A stretch of DNA of 64,000 bases from UBA6055 sp965203755 (GTDB lineage Bacteria > Chloroflexota > Anaerolineae > Aggregatilineales > Phototrophicaceae), in NCBI GenBank assembly GCA_965203755.1, contig OZ241910.1, positions 1,054,001-1,118,000 of the forward strand, written 5' to 3'. Shown here in pieces: positions 43,894 through 54,058 of this stretch. Position 1 is the stretch's first letter. Each line of letters starts with the position of its first letter. The notes under the pieces are model-generated. The model was not told the origin of the DNA, did not search any database, and saw only the letters and a list, made by a program, of their open reading frames with translations. Both the position numbers and the translations under genes were made by a program.

Positions 43894-44396
43894 AATATGT
43901 CACGCTTATCGGCAGCGAACGTTACGAAATTGAGATTGACAACGATGGCAGCATCCTGGTCAATGGCGAAACCCGCGATGTGGATTTCCTTAACCTGGGC
44001 GGGTCATTGTATTCGATCATCACCGAAAACAAATCGCTGGAAGCCGTTATCGACGATGACGATGACAAAATCGCTGTGATGATGAACGGGCGGCTGTTCG
44101 AGGCGCAAGCGCTGGACGAACGCGCGATGCTGCTGATCCAGCGGCGCGGCGGGCTTGGCGGCGGCTCGGGCGAGGTTCATGCTCCCATGCCGGGCTTAAT
44201 TGTGGCTGTCACTGTCGCAGCCGGGCAGACCGTGGCCCAGGGGGATAGGTTGGTCATTCTGGAGTCGATGAAAATGCAAAACGAACTGAAGGCGCCGATT
44301 GATGGCATGGTCGCCGCGATTCACGCTGAAGCCGGTCAAGCGGTTGACAAAAACGACCTGCTCATCGAGATTGCCCCGCCGGCCGCTGGAGAATAG
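43890..44396 (+). CDS. Biotin carboxyl carrier protein of acyl-CoA carboxylase
   Basis: 168 residues. The C-terminal biotinyl domain (about 95-163) has HAPMPGLIVAV and the biotinylation motif ESMKMQNEL with Lys128 as attachment site. The N-terminal half, with YEIEIDNDG and several Asp repeats, resembles the BT-like domain of propionyl-type carboxylases instead of fatty-acid AccB. A glycine-rich hinge separates the halves. The ATG at 43890 overlaps the accC stop. The ligase that adds biotin is not in the window. Together with pccB and accC it gives a complete three-subunit enzyme. Confidence 0.93.
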   Translation: MKYVTLIGSERYEIEIDNDGSILVNGETRDVDFLNLGGSLYSIITENKSLEAVIDDDDDKIAVMMNGRLFEAQALDERAMLLIQRRGGLGGGSGEVHAPMPGLIVAVTVAAGQTVAQGDRLVILESMKMQNELKAPIDGMVAAIHAEAGQAVDKNDLLIEIAPPAAGE

Positions 44397-44404
44397 ACGG
44401 TTCC

Positions 44405-45733
44405 ATGACGCTGACGCCAAAGCAGCGCTTGATGGGGATGGATGCCCTGTGGCTGGGTCTGCTGACTTTGTACGTCTTGGCCGGCGCGGCGATTGTCCCC
44501 TTTCATGGCGATGAATCGACACAGATTTTTATGGGCCGCGATTATTACCACGGCCTAGCCGAAATTGTGCATGATGACAGCAGCCGAATCCCCGCGACCG
44601 AACGGCACCTGCGGCTGCTGAACGGCACGATTGCCAAGACGATCTATGGCTGGATCGCCGCCAGCAGCGCCATTTCGCTTGATGAATTGAACAATCAGTG
44701 GCGTTGGGATAAGGACTACGCCTACAATCGCGGCTCCAACCGCATCCCCGACAGCGATCTGCTGCACAAGGGACGGCTGGCGTCGGCCCTTCAGCTGACA
44801 TTGGCTCTGCTGGCATTCTTCCTGTTTGTCCGGATAACGATTCATCGCCCGGCCGCCTGGCTCGCCAGCGCACTGTTCGCACTGCATCCATCGATTCTGC
44901 TCAACGGACGGCGGGCGATGACGGAAGGCAGTCACCTGCTGGGGATGATGCTGGTTTTGCTGGCGGCCGCCTGGCTGATGCGCCGGCGTCCCTGGTGGGG
45001 TTATCTGGCGCTGGGCTGTGCCATCGGATTGGCCGTCGCGGCGAAGCATCCCAATGTCTTCGCGGCTGCGCTGGTCTTTTTCGCCTGTTTTAGCTGCGAC
45101 CTGGCGCAGGCAATGCGGAAACAGCGCGGAACCGCCCGCGTATGGGGCCGATTGTTGATGACCACCCTGACGGCGCTGCTGGTCTTTTATGCGCTTAATC
45201 CGGGCTGGTGGATGGCGCCTTTGTCGACCGCGCGGACTGCCTTGCGGATACGCGCCAACCTCTTGCGAAATCAGACAGCGACCTTTGGCGGCTATGCTTC
45301 GGCGGCAGAACGGGCGGATGGATTTTTCCGTTATGTATTTGCCGGCGAAGTCCAGTATTTTGAAGATCCCGCTTGGGCTGGCTATGATGTCATCCGCGTG
45401 CAGATCGAGACGTATCAAGGTTCGGGTTTGGCGGGACTGGGCGCAGACGGGAGCGGGCTGGGCGGCTGGCTGTTTTTGCCGCTGGCAATAGGGGGCAGCC
45501 TTCATTTCGTCAGAAACAAGCGCATTAGACGCGAATATCGCTGGCTGCTGCTGGTATGGGGGCTTGGCATGATGACGCTGACCTTCATCTTAACCCCCCT
45601 GCCCTGGGCGCGATATTATCTGCCGGCGCTTCCATTTGCGGCCAGCATGGCAGCCTACGGTTTTTTGACATTGGCGGCGCGTATCTGGAAACAAATCAAA
45701 ACCCCAGGTTATGGCTTCACTGTACTGGATTGA
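44405..45733 (+). CDS. GT39/ArnT-like membrane glycosyltransferase
   Basis: 442 residues with about nine membrane helices. The N-terminal loop carries HGDESTQIFMGRDY: the acidic pair after the first helix is the catalytic mark of the protein mannosyltransferase/ArnT superfamily, which uses polyprenyl-phosphate sugars outside the membrane. Further motifs: LHPSILLNGRRAMTEG and AAKHPNVF. The sugar and acceptor are unknown. It starts eight bases after the biotin carrier gene but is functionally unrelated. The next gene, of the same general type, starts inside its 3' end (23-base overlap). Confidence 0.75.
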   Translation: MTLTPKQRLMGMDALWLGLLTLYVLAGAAIVPFHGDESTQIFMGRDYYHGLAEIVHDDSSRIPATERHLRLLNGTIAKTIYGWIAASSAISLDELNNQWRWDKDYAYNRGSNRIPDSDLLHKGRLASALQLTLALLAFFLFVRITIHRPAAWLASALFALHPSILLNGRRAMTEGSHLLGMMLVLLAAAWLMRRRPWWGYLALGCAIGLAVAAKHPNVFAAALVFFACFSCDLAQAMRKQRGTARVWGRLLMTTLTALLVFYALNPGWWMAPLSTARTALRIRANLLRNQTATFGGYASAAERADGFFRYVFAGEVQYFEDPAWAGYDVIRVQIETYQGSGLAGLGADGSGLGGWLFLPLAIGGSLHFVRNKRIRREYRWLLLVWGLGMMTLTFILTPLPWARYYLPALPFAASMAAYGFLTLAARIWKQIKTPGYGFTVLD

Positions 45734-48209
45734 AGATGCGCTCGCCGGCGTTTTGCCGACGCTGTGGATGACTGTTGGCTTGGGAGCGCCGTGGGCATTA
45801 GCCCTGCTGCCAGTCCAGCGATGGCATTCCCGCGCGATGGCGGCGGCGGTGGCTTTGGCTTTGGGCCCAGCCTGGATGACCGCCTGGATGTTCATTTTGG
45901 GCCTGGTCGGCGCCCAACTCAATCTGCGTTTATTCACGCCTGAATGGATACTGGCGGGCAGCGCCGCGATGGCGGCCGGCGGCGGGCTCATCGCCTGGCG
46001 CAAACGTCATCGCTTTGTCCCCAAATCGGCGCGGCGGATGCCTCTGGCTGTCGACGAAAAGCTGCTGATCGCGATGATCGCCGCCGCCGTCATTCTGCGC
46101 TGGATTCACACGGCATTTTGGACTTTCACGGCTTACGATGCCTTGTGGGTCTATGGTTTTCAGGGGCGGCTGTATTTTCTGGAAGGATTTATTCCCAACT
46201 CGATTGACTATTATCCGCCCTTTGTTCAACTGCAATATGCCTATGTGCAGGTCTGCATCGGCGAAATCAATGATCATGCCGCCCGAATGGTCATTCCGAT
46301 GATGCACATCGGCAGCATTCTGGCCGCCTATCTATTGGGCGAAGGACTGATGAATCGGCGGGCTGGCCTGTTCACCGCCGCCCTGTGGAGTTTGCATCCG
46401 CTGGTCGGACAATGGGCATTCCGCGGCGATCTGGAGATACCGCTTGCATTCAGTTTCACGCTGGCGGCGGCTTTCTTTCTGCGGGCCTGGCTGGGAAAAG
46501 ATCGACAAGATGCGCTGTTGGCTGGCATCATGCTTGGCATTGCCATGTTCACCAAGCCAACCGCCGGCGCCTTTGTCTGGGGAGTTTTGCTGCTGTTTGT
46601 CCTGGAGCTATTGCGGACAAGACTGCGCGCCAGACAGTGGATGCCGCGTTTCATGGTTGTTTTTTGGACCGGCTTGGCTTCTATTCCGCTCGGCTCTGTC
46701 TGGTATCTGCGGAATCTGCTGCTGGGGCATGAGGCGATCACGCTGCCGCCGGAGTTCTGGCTGTCGCAGGCGCGGCGGAGCGGCGATTATCTTAACTGGA
46801 TCGTATTGGCTGTCATGGTCGGCTTCCTGGTTTGCAGTTCCCGCCGCCGCATTCCAGCCAAGCGCTTTGTCCTTGGCATCATCGGCATCGCGCTGCTTTT
46901 GGCGGGTGTTTTGGCCTCCAACCCCAGCCTGTTTCCCGGCCGCTTTGACCCTCCAGCGAGTTACATCCGCCCGCTGGAAGCCATCTGCATCGCATTGGGG
47001 CTGTGCCTGATTGGCTTGAGCCTGCGCTCGGCCCTGGACTGGCGCGCAAACCCGGCGACATCGCAAACCCTTGGCCTCATCCTCTGGCCCTTCCTGCTGG
47101 CTCTGCCCTATTTCGCGACCTGGTTCTATTCCTACAGCTATCATTATCGTCTGGGCTTCGCTATTGTTCCTTTGCTGGTCTTGCCGACCGCCATCGCCCT
47201 GTCGAAAGGCTTGTCACTGAAGCGGATTCGCGGCTGGCTTCCCATTCAGCGAAGCGGCTACTACGGCATTTTACTGCTGCTTGGCATGCCCGGCATCGCT
47301 GCCGCAGCGGTTGATGGCAGCTGGTCTTCGGTCTGGCTGCTGCAAGAGAGCCTGGACAGCCGCGACAAGAAGTATCAAGCCTTTAATCCCTCGCTGATCG
47401 AGATGGTTTTTGGGCTGCGGGATTATATGGCGGAATCGGACCAACCGCCAGTCGTCCTGGCGCCGGGGGAAGAGCGCCTGCCTTTCTTTTTCCCGCAGAT
47501 GCAAATCATCGACCAACTCGCGCAGCGGCTCGATGAGTACGAGGCATTGGCGGCGACCCATTTCATCTATGGCGAAAAAGCGCGGACGGCTTATGAACAG
47601 GCCGGCATTGACCCCGAGCAAACGCAGCTTGTTTCGGCATTGGGACGGCAGGACCTGTTCACCAAAGCGAAGGAACATTATGACGGTACCTTTAGTTACG
47701 AGTTGTATCAAAGCCGCGACATGAGCGCCCGCCGCCGCCCGCCGGCCCGCAATCGCTTCCCAACGCTGCATGACACCGTGCAAATTGTCTTCGGTGATGC
47801 TTTGCGCCTGCGCGCCGAAGGGCTGTATCCGCCGCACATCTTCAAAGACACCCCGATTACACTGCAAACTGCCTGGCAGGCGATTCAGCCTTTGGACAGC
47901 GATTATCGCTTTGTACTCCAGCTATTCAACCGCGGCGCCAGTCAAGTCGGGCATCAATGGGTCTTGCAGCCGGCGCCGCATCGGCATGGGTATTATTCGA
48001 CAGCCTTGTGGGAGGCGGGCGAAACGGTCAGAGAGCTTGCAGTGGTTCGGCTTCCCGAAACCTCGACCATCCCGCGCGGCTCGAATTATGTCATGCGGCT
48101 AGGGGTATACGACCCGCTTCGAGATGACTATTTGCCGGCAGCAGTCGACGGGCGGCCAGTCGGCGACTTTTTGACGCTTGAAGGCAGCTTTCAAGTCGGA
48201 CGCCCTTGA
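45711..48209 (+). CDS. Large GT39-like membrane glycosyltransferase
   Basis: 832 residues. The first 560 or so are membrane-rich with a GT39-like loop after the early helices (FTAYDALWVYGFQGRLYF) and a YYPPFVQLQY segment; the rest is a soluble, probably extracytoplasmic region of about 270 residues with a beta-rich end (VMRLGVYDP). Such proteins add sugars from lipid carriers to proteins or glycans. The ATG at 45711 overlaps the preceding gene by 23 bases, with a weak ribosome-binding site; a start further in is possible. The pair is probably one functional unit in surface glycan or glycoprotein synthesis, like the genes at the left edge of the window. Confidence 0.7.
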   Translation: MASLYWIEDALAGVLPTLWMTVGLGAPWALALLPVQRWHSRAMAAAVALALGPAWMTAWMFILGLVGAQLNLRLFTPEWILAGSAAMAAGGGLIAWRKRHRFVPKSARRMPLAVDEKLLIAMIAAAVILRWIHTAFWTFTAYDALWVYGFQGRLYFLEGFIPNSIDYYPPFVQLQYAYVQVCIGEINDHAARMVIPMMHIGSILAAYLLGEGLMNRRAGLFTAALWSLHPLVGQWAFRGDLEIPLAFSFTLAAAFFLRAWLGKDRQDALLAGIMLGIAMFTKPTAGAFVWGVLLLFVLELLRTRLRARQWMPRFMVVFWTGLASIPLGSVWYLRNLLLGHEAITLPPEFWLSQARRSGDYLNWIVLAVMVGFLVCSSRRRIPAKRFVLGIIGIALLLAGVLASNPSLFPGRFDPPASYIRPLEAICIALGLCLIGLSLRSALDWRANPATSQTLGLILWPFLLALPYFATWFYSYSYHYRLGFAIVPLLVLPTAIALSKGLSLKRIRGWLPIQRSGYYGILLLLGMPGIAAAAVDGSWSSVWLLQESLDSRDKKYQAFNPSLIEMVFGLRDYMAESDQPPVVLAPGEERLPFFFPQMQIIDQLAQRLDEYEALAATHFIYGEKARTAYEQAGIDPEQTQLVSALGRQDLFTKAKEHYDGTFSYELYQSRDMSARRRPPARNRFPTLHDTVQIVFGDALRLRAEGLYPPHIFKDTPITLQTAWQAIQPLDSDYRFVLQLFNRGASQVGHQWVLQPAPHRHGYYSTALWEAGETVRELAVVRLPETSTIPRGSNYVMRLGVYDPLRDDYLPAAVDGRPVGDFLTLEGSFQVGRP

Positions 48210-48277
48210 TTCCAGCACAGCGCCAGCGGCGCATCCGCCCTATATGTTGTATTCACCATAGCTAAGAAAGCCAGAAC

Positions 48278-48805
48278 ATGCCCAAAAAACAGAAACTCAA
48301 TTCGATGCGTCTGCTTGAAGCCAGGCGGATTCCTTACGAAGTCTTCAACTATGACCGCCGTATTCGGGATGCGCGGCAAGCAGCCGAATCGGTCGGTCTG
48401 CCGGAATCGACGGTGTTCAAGACCCTGGTGGCGCGGGTTTCGTCCAGCAGAAAACCGATCCTGGTGATGCTGCCATCCAACACGACCCTAAACCTCAAGG
48501 CTCTGGCAAAATCGCTTGGCGAGAAAAAAGCCGCGCTGGCATCTCAAGCCGATGCCGAACGAATGACTGGCTTGCAAGTCGGCGGCATCAGCGCGGTCGC
48601 TTTAATGCAAAAGAACTGGGATGTCTACCTCGATCAACGCGGCAGCGAGCTTGAGCATATTGTTATCAGCGCCGGGCAGCGCGGGGTACAGCTGCGGGTC
48701 GCAGCGGCGGCGCTGATACAACTGCTGGACTGCAAAATAGTCGATGCCGCTGACGAAAACGGCGGGGGAGCATTCAAGCCGAGCAAACCGATACGGCCGG
48801 CCTAA
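48278..48805 (+). CDS. ybaK: Cys-tRNA(Pro)/Cys-tRNA(Cys) deacylase, YbaK/EbsC family
   Basis: Trans-editing enzyme that removes wrongly loaded amino acid from tRNA(Pro). The 175-residue protein has the family path: YEVFNYDRR, ESTVFKTLV, LNLKALAKSLGEKKAALAS and GGISAVALM. Length is normal plus a short polar tail (KPSKPIRPA). The ATG at 48278 is preceded by AGAAAG. It runs towards pfkA and the two stop codons overlap by four bases on opposite strands. Substrate specificity within the YbaK/ProX group cannot be settled here. Confidence 0.9.
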   Translation: MPKKQKLNSMRLLEARRIPYEVFNYDRRIRDARQAAESVGLPESTVFKTLVARVSSSRKPILVMLPSNTTLNLKALAKSLGEKKAALASQADAERMTGLQVGGISAVALMQKNWDVYLDQRGSELEHIVISAGQRGVQLRVAAAALIQLLDCKIVDAADENGGGAFKPSKPIRPA

Positions 48806-49767
48806 CGCGAGAGAACTTTGGCAAGTTCAAGGTAGTCCGGGGTGATTTGGCGGGTCTTGGCGGTGCAGTCCGCCAGCGGCATTGATTCCTGATTTCGTCC
48901 GGCCCGGGCGACCATCACGCCGGATTCGCCCCCGAGCAGCAAGTCCACGGCATAGACCCCCATGCGCGATGCCAGCAGGCGGTCAAATGCGGTTGGGCTG
49001 CCCCCGCGTTGGGTATGCCCCAAAATGGTAAGGCGAATTTCGAAACCGGTGTAATTCCGCTCCAGGAATTGGGTTAATTCGGTGACATGGTAGGGCGCGC
49101 CTTCGGCCAAGATGGCAATGGCATGAGATTTGCCGCGGACATAGGCATCTTCAAGTGAAGAGGCGATTTCGCTCATCGTAACGCCGTTTTCTGGGGTGAC
49201 CACAATCTCGGCGCCGCCCAAAATGCCGCCCATGACCGCCAGATAACCGCAGTCATGCCCCATCACCTCGATGATAAAGGCGCGGTTGTGCGAGGTGGCG
49301 GTGTCGCGCAGCCGGTCAACGGCATCCAGGATCGTATTCAGGGCTGTATCGACGCCAATGCTGGTGTCGGTGCCCCAAATATCATTATCTATGCTTGCCG
49401 GCACCCCAACAGTCGGAATGCCCATTTTGTGCAGCTTCAAGGCGCCGCGCAGGCTGCCATCGCCGCCAATGACGATGACGCCTTCGATTTCGCGTTCGCT
49501 AAGGCGCCGCTGCGCTTTTCTTTGCCCATGCGCCGTCTTGAATTCTTCGTTACGGGCTGTTTGCAGGATGGTGCCGCCGCGCTGAAGAATACCGCTCACT
49601 TCGCGGCTGGTCAGCAGGGCGATATCACCCGATATAAGCCCTTGATAGGCTTGACGGATGCCATAAACCTCAACATTTTTATCCAGTCCAGCGCGAACCA
49701 CCGCCCGAATCGCCGCGTTCATCCCCGGCGCATCACCTCCGCTAGTCATTACGGCGATACGTTTCAT
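48802..49767 (-). CDS. pfkA: ATP-dependent 6-phosphofructokinase
   Basis: Phosphorylates fructose-6-phosphate in glycolysis. 321 residues, the usual bacterial length. Motifs: TSGGDAPGMN at the start, IGGDGSLRGA (Gly after GGD, the ATP-type residue; PPi-dependent enzymes have GGDD), PASIDNDIWGTD with the catalytic Asp, EVMGHDCGYLA and LGHTQRGGSP. The allosteric-site arginines of PfkA are broadly kept. The ATG at 49767 is close to a weak AGGAGT sequence. It is followed on the same strand by nothing; dnaE lies upstream with a 134-base gap. Confidence 0.95.
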   Translation of the reverse strand: MKRIAVMTSGGDAPGMNAAIRAVVRAGLDKNVEVYGIRQAYQGLISGDIALLTSREVSGILQRGGTILQTARNEEFKTAHGQRKAQRRLSEREIEGVIVIGGDGSLRGALKLHKMGIPTVGVPASIDNDIWGTDTSIGVDTALNTILDAVDRLRDTATSHNRAFIIEVMGHDCGYLAVMGGILGGAEIVVTPENGVTMSEIASSLEDAYVRGKSHAIAILAEGAPYHVTELTQFLERNYTGFEIRLTILGHTQRGGSPTAFDRLLASRMGVYAVDLLLGGESGVMVARAGRNQESMPLADCTAKTRQITPDYLELAKVLSR

Positions 49768-49901
49768 GGCTGCTGACTCCTAAGCGCTTGCGAATGGTTC
49801 AGAAAACACGGTATCCACACTCCAATTATAACGGCTTATTCCGGCAATCGGATTAAATCTCGGTCAAGGTCTACCCATCCAACGCACACTTGACGGCATC
49901 A

Positions 49902-52900
49902 TCACTCATCTTTAACTGAAATATACGTTTCGCTGCCGACAATCGCGATCAAACTGCGTTTCAAGGCCGCGCAAATATCAGTGGTATGGTCGGGAAATTT
50001 GAGAACGACCGGCTTGGGCTGGCGGTTAATCATCACCTCAAAACGATCTCGGCCAGGGAACTGCACCAATTCATTGTGAATGCGCGTCAGTCGGCGCCGG
50101 TCCTTGTCCGGGCTGTCCGACACCTCAAAATGGATGCATATCGTGCGTGGAGGTTTTTCATCGGCCGGCTCTTCGGCTGGTATCTCCAGCCGCTCGGACT
50201 CGCCAGCCCATTCCGGTTCGGCTGAACCGTCGCCGGCCGGCGGCGCTGCGGAGTCATGGGCTGGAGGGATCGGGGCGGCTGCGGCTGGCAGATCGGCGGC
50301 AGCCGCATCTGCGGTTTGCCCGGCGGCTTCATCGTCATGCCGGACTGGCTCGCCGCTTGATGGCTCGTCCGCCATTGCCCAAACCGGGATCGATTCATCC
50401 GGGAAAGCCGCCGACTCCTCGGCGGCCGAAACCATGTTGAAATCAATGCTAAGATCTTCAGCGATAATCTGCGGCTCGCCGCGACTGTCATCGTATCTGC
50501 CGACTATCGCTGCGATTTCGCCTTCAAACAAGCCTCTTTCGCTATGGGAGTCGGCTACGGCCGCGTTTTTCTCATCAAAGCAGGCCATCACTTTGACATA
50601 CGTGCGCGGGAACAGCACCACCTCGATTATGCCGGCGCTGTCATGCCAGTCTTCCAGGCTAAGAATGGCCATCACGTCATTGTTTTTGGTAGTGATCTTG
50701 CGTACCGCGGTCAGTTCACCGGCCACGCGCACCTGTTCGGGTTTGGGCCGCGCTGGATTCTTCAGATCAATAATTTTATGAAACGTTTGTTTGGCGAAAA
50801 TCGGCTTGTAACGGTCTGTCGGACGTCCGGTGACGTACAGCCCCAGCAACTCTTTTTCCCATTTAAGCCTTTCGCGCGGCGGATATTCTTCCCTCTCGTC
50901 CAAGTTATGCAGCAAGCCATCATCCATAGCGGACGCATCGCCAAACATATTCATCTGCCCGACTTCCTTGTCCTTGTGGTAGCTGCTGCTGTAACTGACG
51001 ATCCGTTCCAAGCCCGCCAGCAAGGTTGAGCGCGTGCCAAATTTCACCAGCGCCCCGACCTTGATCAGGCTTTCCAGCGTCCGTTTGCCGAGCTTCCGCA
51101 AGTCCACTCGCTGGCAGAAGTCCATCAGGCTGTCAAAAGGCGCCGCGCCGCGGTCACAAATCAAGTCTTCCAGCGCTTTGACGCCGGCGTTTTTGACCGC
51201 CGCCAGACCAAAGCGGATGCCGCGCCGGCCATCCTCCATCGTCTCGATGTCAAAGTCCAGTTGACTGTAATTGACATCCGGCGGCAAGATGGGGATATTC
51301 AAGCGGCGGCACTCTTCAAGAAAAGTGGTGACCTTGGTCAAATCATCGCGCTGGACATTGAGCAAAGCGGTCATATATTCTTCGGGATAATGGCATTTCA
51401 GAAAAGCCGTCTGAACCGTAATCACGGCATAATCGGCGGCATGAGATTTATTAAAGCCATAGTCGGCAAAGAACTCAATCATGTCAAAAATGGCGGCGGC
51501 GGTTTCCTGCGGGATGCCGTTTTCTGGTCCGCGTTCCAAAAAGATCGCCTTGTGCTTGTTCAGCTCTTCTGGTTTTTTCTTGGAAACGGCGCGGCGCATC
51601 AAATCAGCCTCGCCGAGTTCGTAACCGAATAATTCGCCGGCAATCTGCATGATCTGCTCTTGATAAACGCAGATGCCATAAGTCTCATCGAGAATGGATT
51701 CCAGCTTGGGATGCAAGAGCGATGTTTTTTCTTCGCCATTCAAGCGTTTGTTGTAATCGGCGATGAATTCCATCGGTCCAGGGCGATACAATGAAATCGC
51801 GGCGATGATATTCTCGAAAACCTTGGGGCGCATACCGCGCAGCGTCTGCTGCATCCCGCCCGATTCCACCTGGAAAACCCCAATCGTCTCGCCGCGTCCC
51901 ATCATCGCAAAAGCATCGTCAAGCATATCCCGCTCTTCGTCGGCAATCGGTGAATCGTGGCGATAAGGGATGCTGTCCATCGTGTAATCAATGCCCCGAT
52001 GACGCGAAATCAGTTCACATGCCTGGCGCAGAATGGTCAAGGTGGACAAACCCAAAAAATCGACTTTCAGCAAGCCAATCGATTCGGCTGTTTCCATCGG
52101 ATACTGCGTCACCGCTTTGAGGGCGCCGCCCGACAAGTCCTTGCCGGTGATGCGATGCAGTGGAACATAGTCCACCAGCGGTCTGTCGGCGATGATCACG
52201 CCGGCGGCATGCGTCGAGGCGTGGCGGGTCATGCCCTGCAACTCAATCGCGGTGTCAATCACCTGCCGCAGTTCGGCATCCGCTTCGTACAAGGCGCTTA
52301 ATTCGGGATTGATATCCACATACTCGCGGATTTTCTTTTGCCGGGCTTCTTGCGGAATCATGGCGGCGGCCTTGTTGATTTTGCCCAGATCCACATTCAA
52401 GGCGCGGCCGACATCCCGCACGGCGGCTTTGGCGCCCATAGTGCCGAAGGTGATGATGGCAGCGACTTTGTCCTCGCCATACTTCATCGCGGTATAAGCA
52501 ATCATCTCGCCGCGGCGGTCATCAGGATAATCCAGATCGATATCGGGCATACTCACCCGTCCCGGATTCAGGAAGCGCTCAAAGAGCAGGCTGTTTTGAA
52601 TCGGGTCAATGTTGGTGATGCCCAGGCTGTAAGCCACCAGGCTGGCAGCGCCGGAACCGCGTACATTCCACCAGATATCGGCATGACGGGCAAACTCGCA
52701 CAAATCCCATACAATCAGGAAGTAGGTGTCAAAACCCATGCTGCCGATGATATTCAGTTCACGGTCGACGCGCTCGGTGAAGACCGAACGACTGCGCCAG
52801 TCGGTTCCAAACCGCCAGTCCATCCCCATCTCCACCAGATGCCGCAGATAGGTCGATTCATCAAAGCCGTCCGGGACCGGAAAGACCGGCAGATGATAGC

Positions 52901-53765
52901 CTTTGGGCGACAGATCAATATCGGTCATGGCGGCGATTTTGAGCGAGTTGGCAAATGCCTCGTCAATCAGCGCCGGCGGCGCCTCTTTGAATTCGGCGCG
53001 CATCTCTTCAGCCGTCTTGAGATAAAAGCTGTTGGGTTCCATTTTCATCCGATTATCGTCGGACTTTAGCGCGCTGGTCTGGATGCAAAGCAGGGTGTCG
53101 TGAGCATCCCAATCCCTTTCGCGTACATAATGGACATCATTGGTTGCCAGCAGCTGCACTTGGCTGTGCCCGCTCTGCCGATAGTCGTACAGCCAGCGGT
53201 TCAACTGATGGAGAAGATCCAGGTCGTGATTCTGCAATTCGAGGTAAAAATTATCGGCGCCAAACACATCCTGATACCAGCCAATCAACTGGCGCGCCTG
53301 ACGATCATCCCCGCTGGCGACCAGGCGCGGAATCTCGGCCGCCAGACAGCCGCTAGTGGCAACAATGCCTTCCGCATGCGCCGCCATCAATTCCTTGTCG
53401 ATGCGCGGGCGATAATAATAGCCCTCCAACTGGGCGGCTGATGCCATCTTGAGCAGGTTCTGATAGCCGGTCATGTTCTTTGCCAGCAAAAGCATGTGAT
53501 AGGGCTTGCGATCCAGCCGAGGGTCGCGGTCTTGCATCCGGCGCGGCGCCAGATAGCCCTCCATCCCGACCACTGGCTTAATCCCGGCATCGACGCAGGC
53601 GCGGTAGAAATCCATCACGCCAAACATCACGCCGTGGTCGGTGATGCCCAGCGCCGGCATGCCAAGCTCCTGCGCCCGCGCGACCAGGCTCTTGATCCTG
53701 CTCTGACCATCAAGCAGGGAGAATTCGGTATGGACGTGTAAATGAACAAAATCACTGGTTGTCAT
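49902..53765 (-). CDS. dnaE: DNA polymerase III alpha subunit
   Basis: Replicative polymerase. 1287 residues: an N-terminal PHP domain (VHLHVHTEFSLLDG, ITDHGVMFG) with metal ligands kept, the catalytic aspartates in PDIDLDYPDDRR, the palm and thumb with SGGMQQTLRGMRP, the FADYGFNKSHAADYA stretch, a helix-hairpin-helix region and an OB fold (RVAGELTAVRKITTKNN). Between the OB fold and a conserved end of about 85 residues lies an Ala/Pro/Asp/Glu-rich linker of about 95 residues (near 1105-1200), probably disordered. The ATG at 53765 is the only sensible start. The 293 bases to the divergent mutM hold no other gene. Confidence 0.96.
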   Translation of the reverse strand: MTTSDFVHLHVHTEFSLLDGQSRIKSLVARAQELGMPALGITDHGVMFGVMDFYRACVDAGIKPVVGMEGYLAPRRMQDRDPRLDRKPYHMLLLAKNMTGYQNLLKMASAAQLEGYYYRPRIDKELMAAHAEGIVATSGCLAAEIPRLVASGDDRQARQLIGWYQDVFGADNFYLELQNHDLDLLHQLNRWLYDYRQSGHSQVQLLATNDVHYVRERDWDAHDTLLCIQTSALKSDDNRMKMEPNSFYLKTAEEMRAEFKEAPPALIDEAFANSLKIAAMTDIDLSPKGYHLPVFPVPDGFDESTYLRHLVEMGMDWRFGTDWRSRSVFTERVDRELNIIGSMGFDTYFLIVWDLCEFARHADIWWNVRGSGAASLVAYSLGITNIDPIQNSLLFERFLNPGRVSMPDIDLDYPDDRRGEMIAYTAMKYGEDKVAAIITFGTMGAKAAVRDVGRALNVDLGKINKAAAMIPQEARQKKIREYVDINPELSALYEADAELRQVIDTAIELQGMTRHASTHAAGVIIADRPLVDYVPLHRITGKDLSGGALKAVTQYPMETAESIGLLKVDFLGLSTLTILRQACELISRHRGIDYTMDSIPYRHDSPIADEERDMLDDAFAMMGRGETIGVFQVESGGMQQTLRGMRPKVFENIIAAISLYRPGPMEFIADYNKRLNGEEKTSLLHPKLESILDETYGICVYQEQIMQIAGELFGYELGEADLMRRAVSKKKPEELNKHKAIFLERGPENGIPQETAAAIFDMIEFFADYGFNKSHAADYAVITVQTAFLKCHYPEEYMTALLNVQRDDLTKVTTFLEECRRLNIPILPPDVNYSQLDFDIETMEDGRRGIRFGLAAVKNAGVKALEDLICDRGAAPFDSLMDFCQRVDLRKLGKRTLESLIKVGALVKFGTRSTLLAGLERIVSYSSSYHKDKEVGQMNMFGDASAMDDGLLHNLDEREEYPPRERLKWEKELLGLYVTGRPTDRYKPIFAKQTFHKIIDLKNPARPKPEQVRVAGELTAVRKITTKNNDVMAILSLEDWHDSAGIIEVVLFPRTYVKVMACFDEKNAAVADSHSERGLFEGEIAAIVGRYDDSRGEPQIIAEDLSIDFNMVSAAEESAAFPDESIPVWAMADEPSSGEPVRHDDEAAGQTADAAAADLPAAAAPIPPAHDSAAPPAGDGSAEPEWAGESERLEIPAEEPADEKPPRTICIHFEVSDSPDKDRRRLTRIHNELVQFPGRDRFEVMINRQPKPVVLKFPDHTTDICAALKRSLIAIVGSETYISVKDE

Positions 53766-54058
53766 ATCGTATTTTCAGGCCTTCACTCTGATTTTCAAAC
53801 AGCAGGACAATCGCGCCAAAGCAACCGGCTTGAACGCTGAACCATAGCGCAAGGGTATCACAGAACAAGCGGCGAAAGGCGACCAAAAAGACGCGGTTTT
53901 GATGCGGCTGCCGGCTTCAAACTATGCCGCCCGGTTGCATTATAACATCAGGCATGGTAAAAGAGTCATTCGGGACAGCATTGTTTTTTCAAGCCCAGCG
54001 CATGATGCGGTCATCAGCAAAGCCAAGCTGGCGAATCCCGATGATTGGAATCTAAAAT

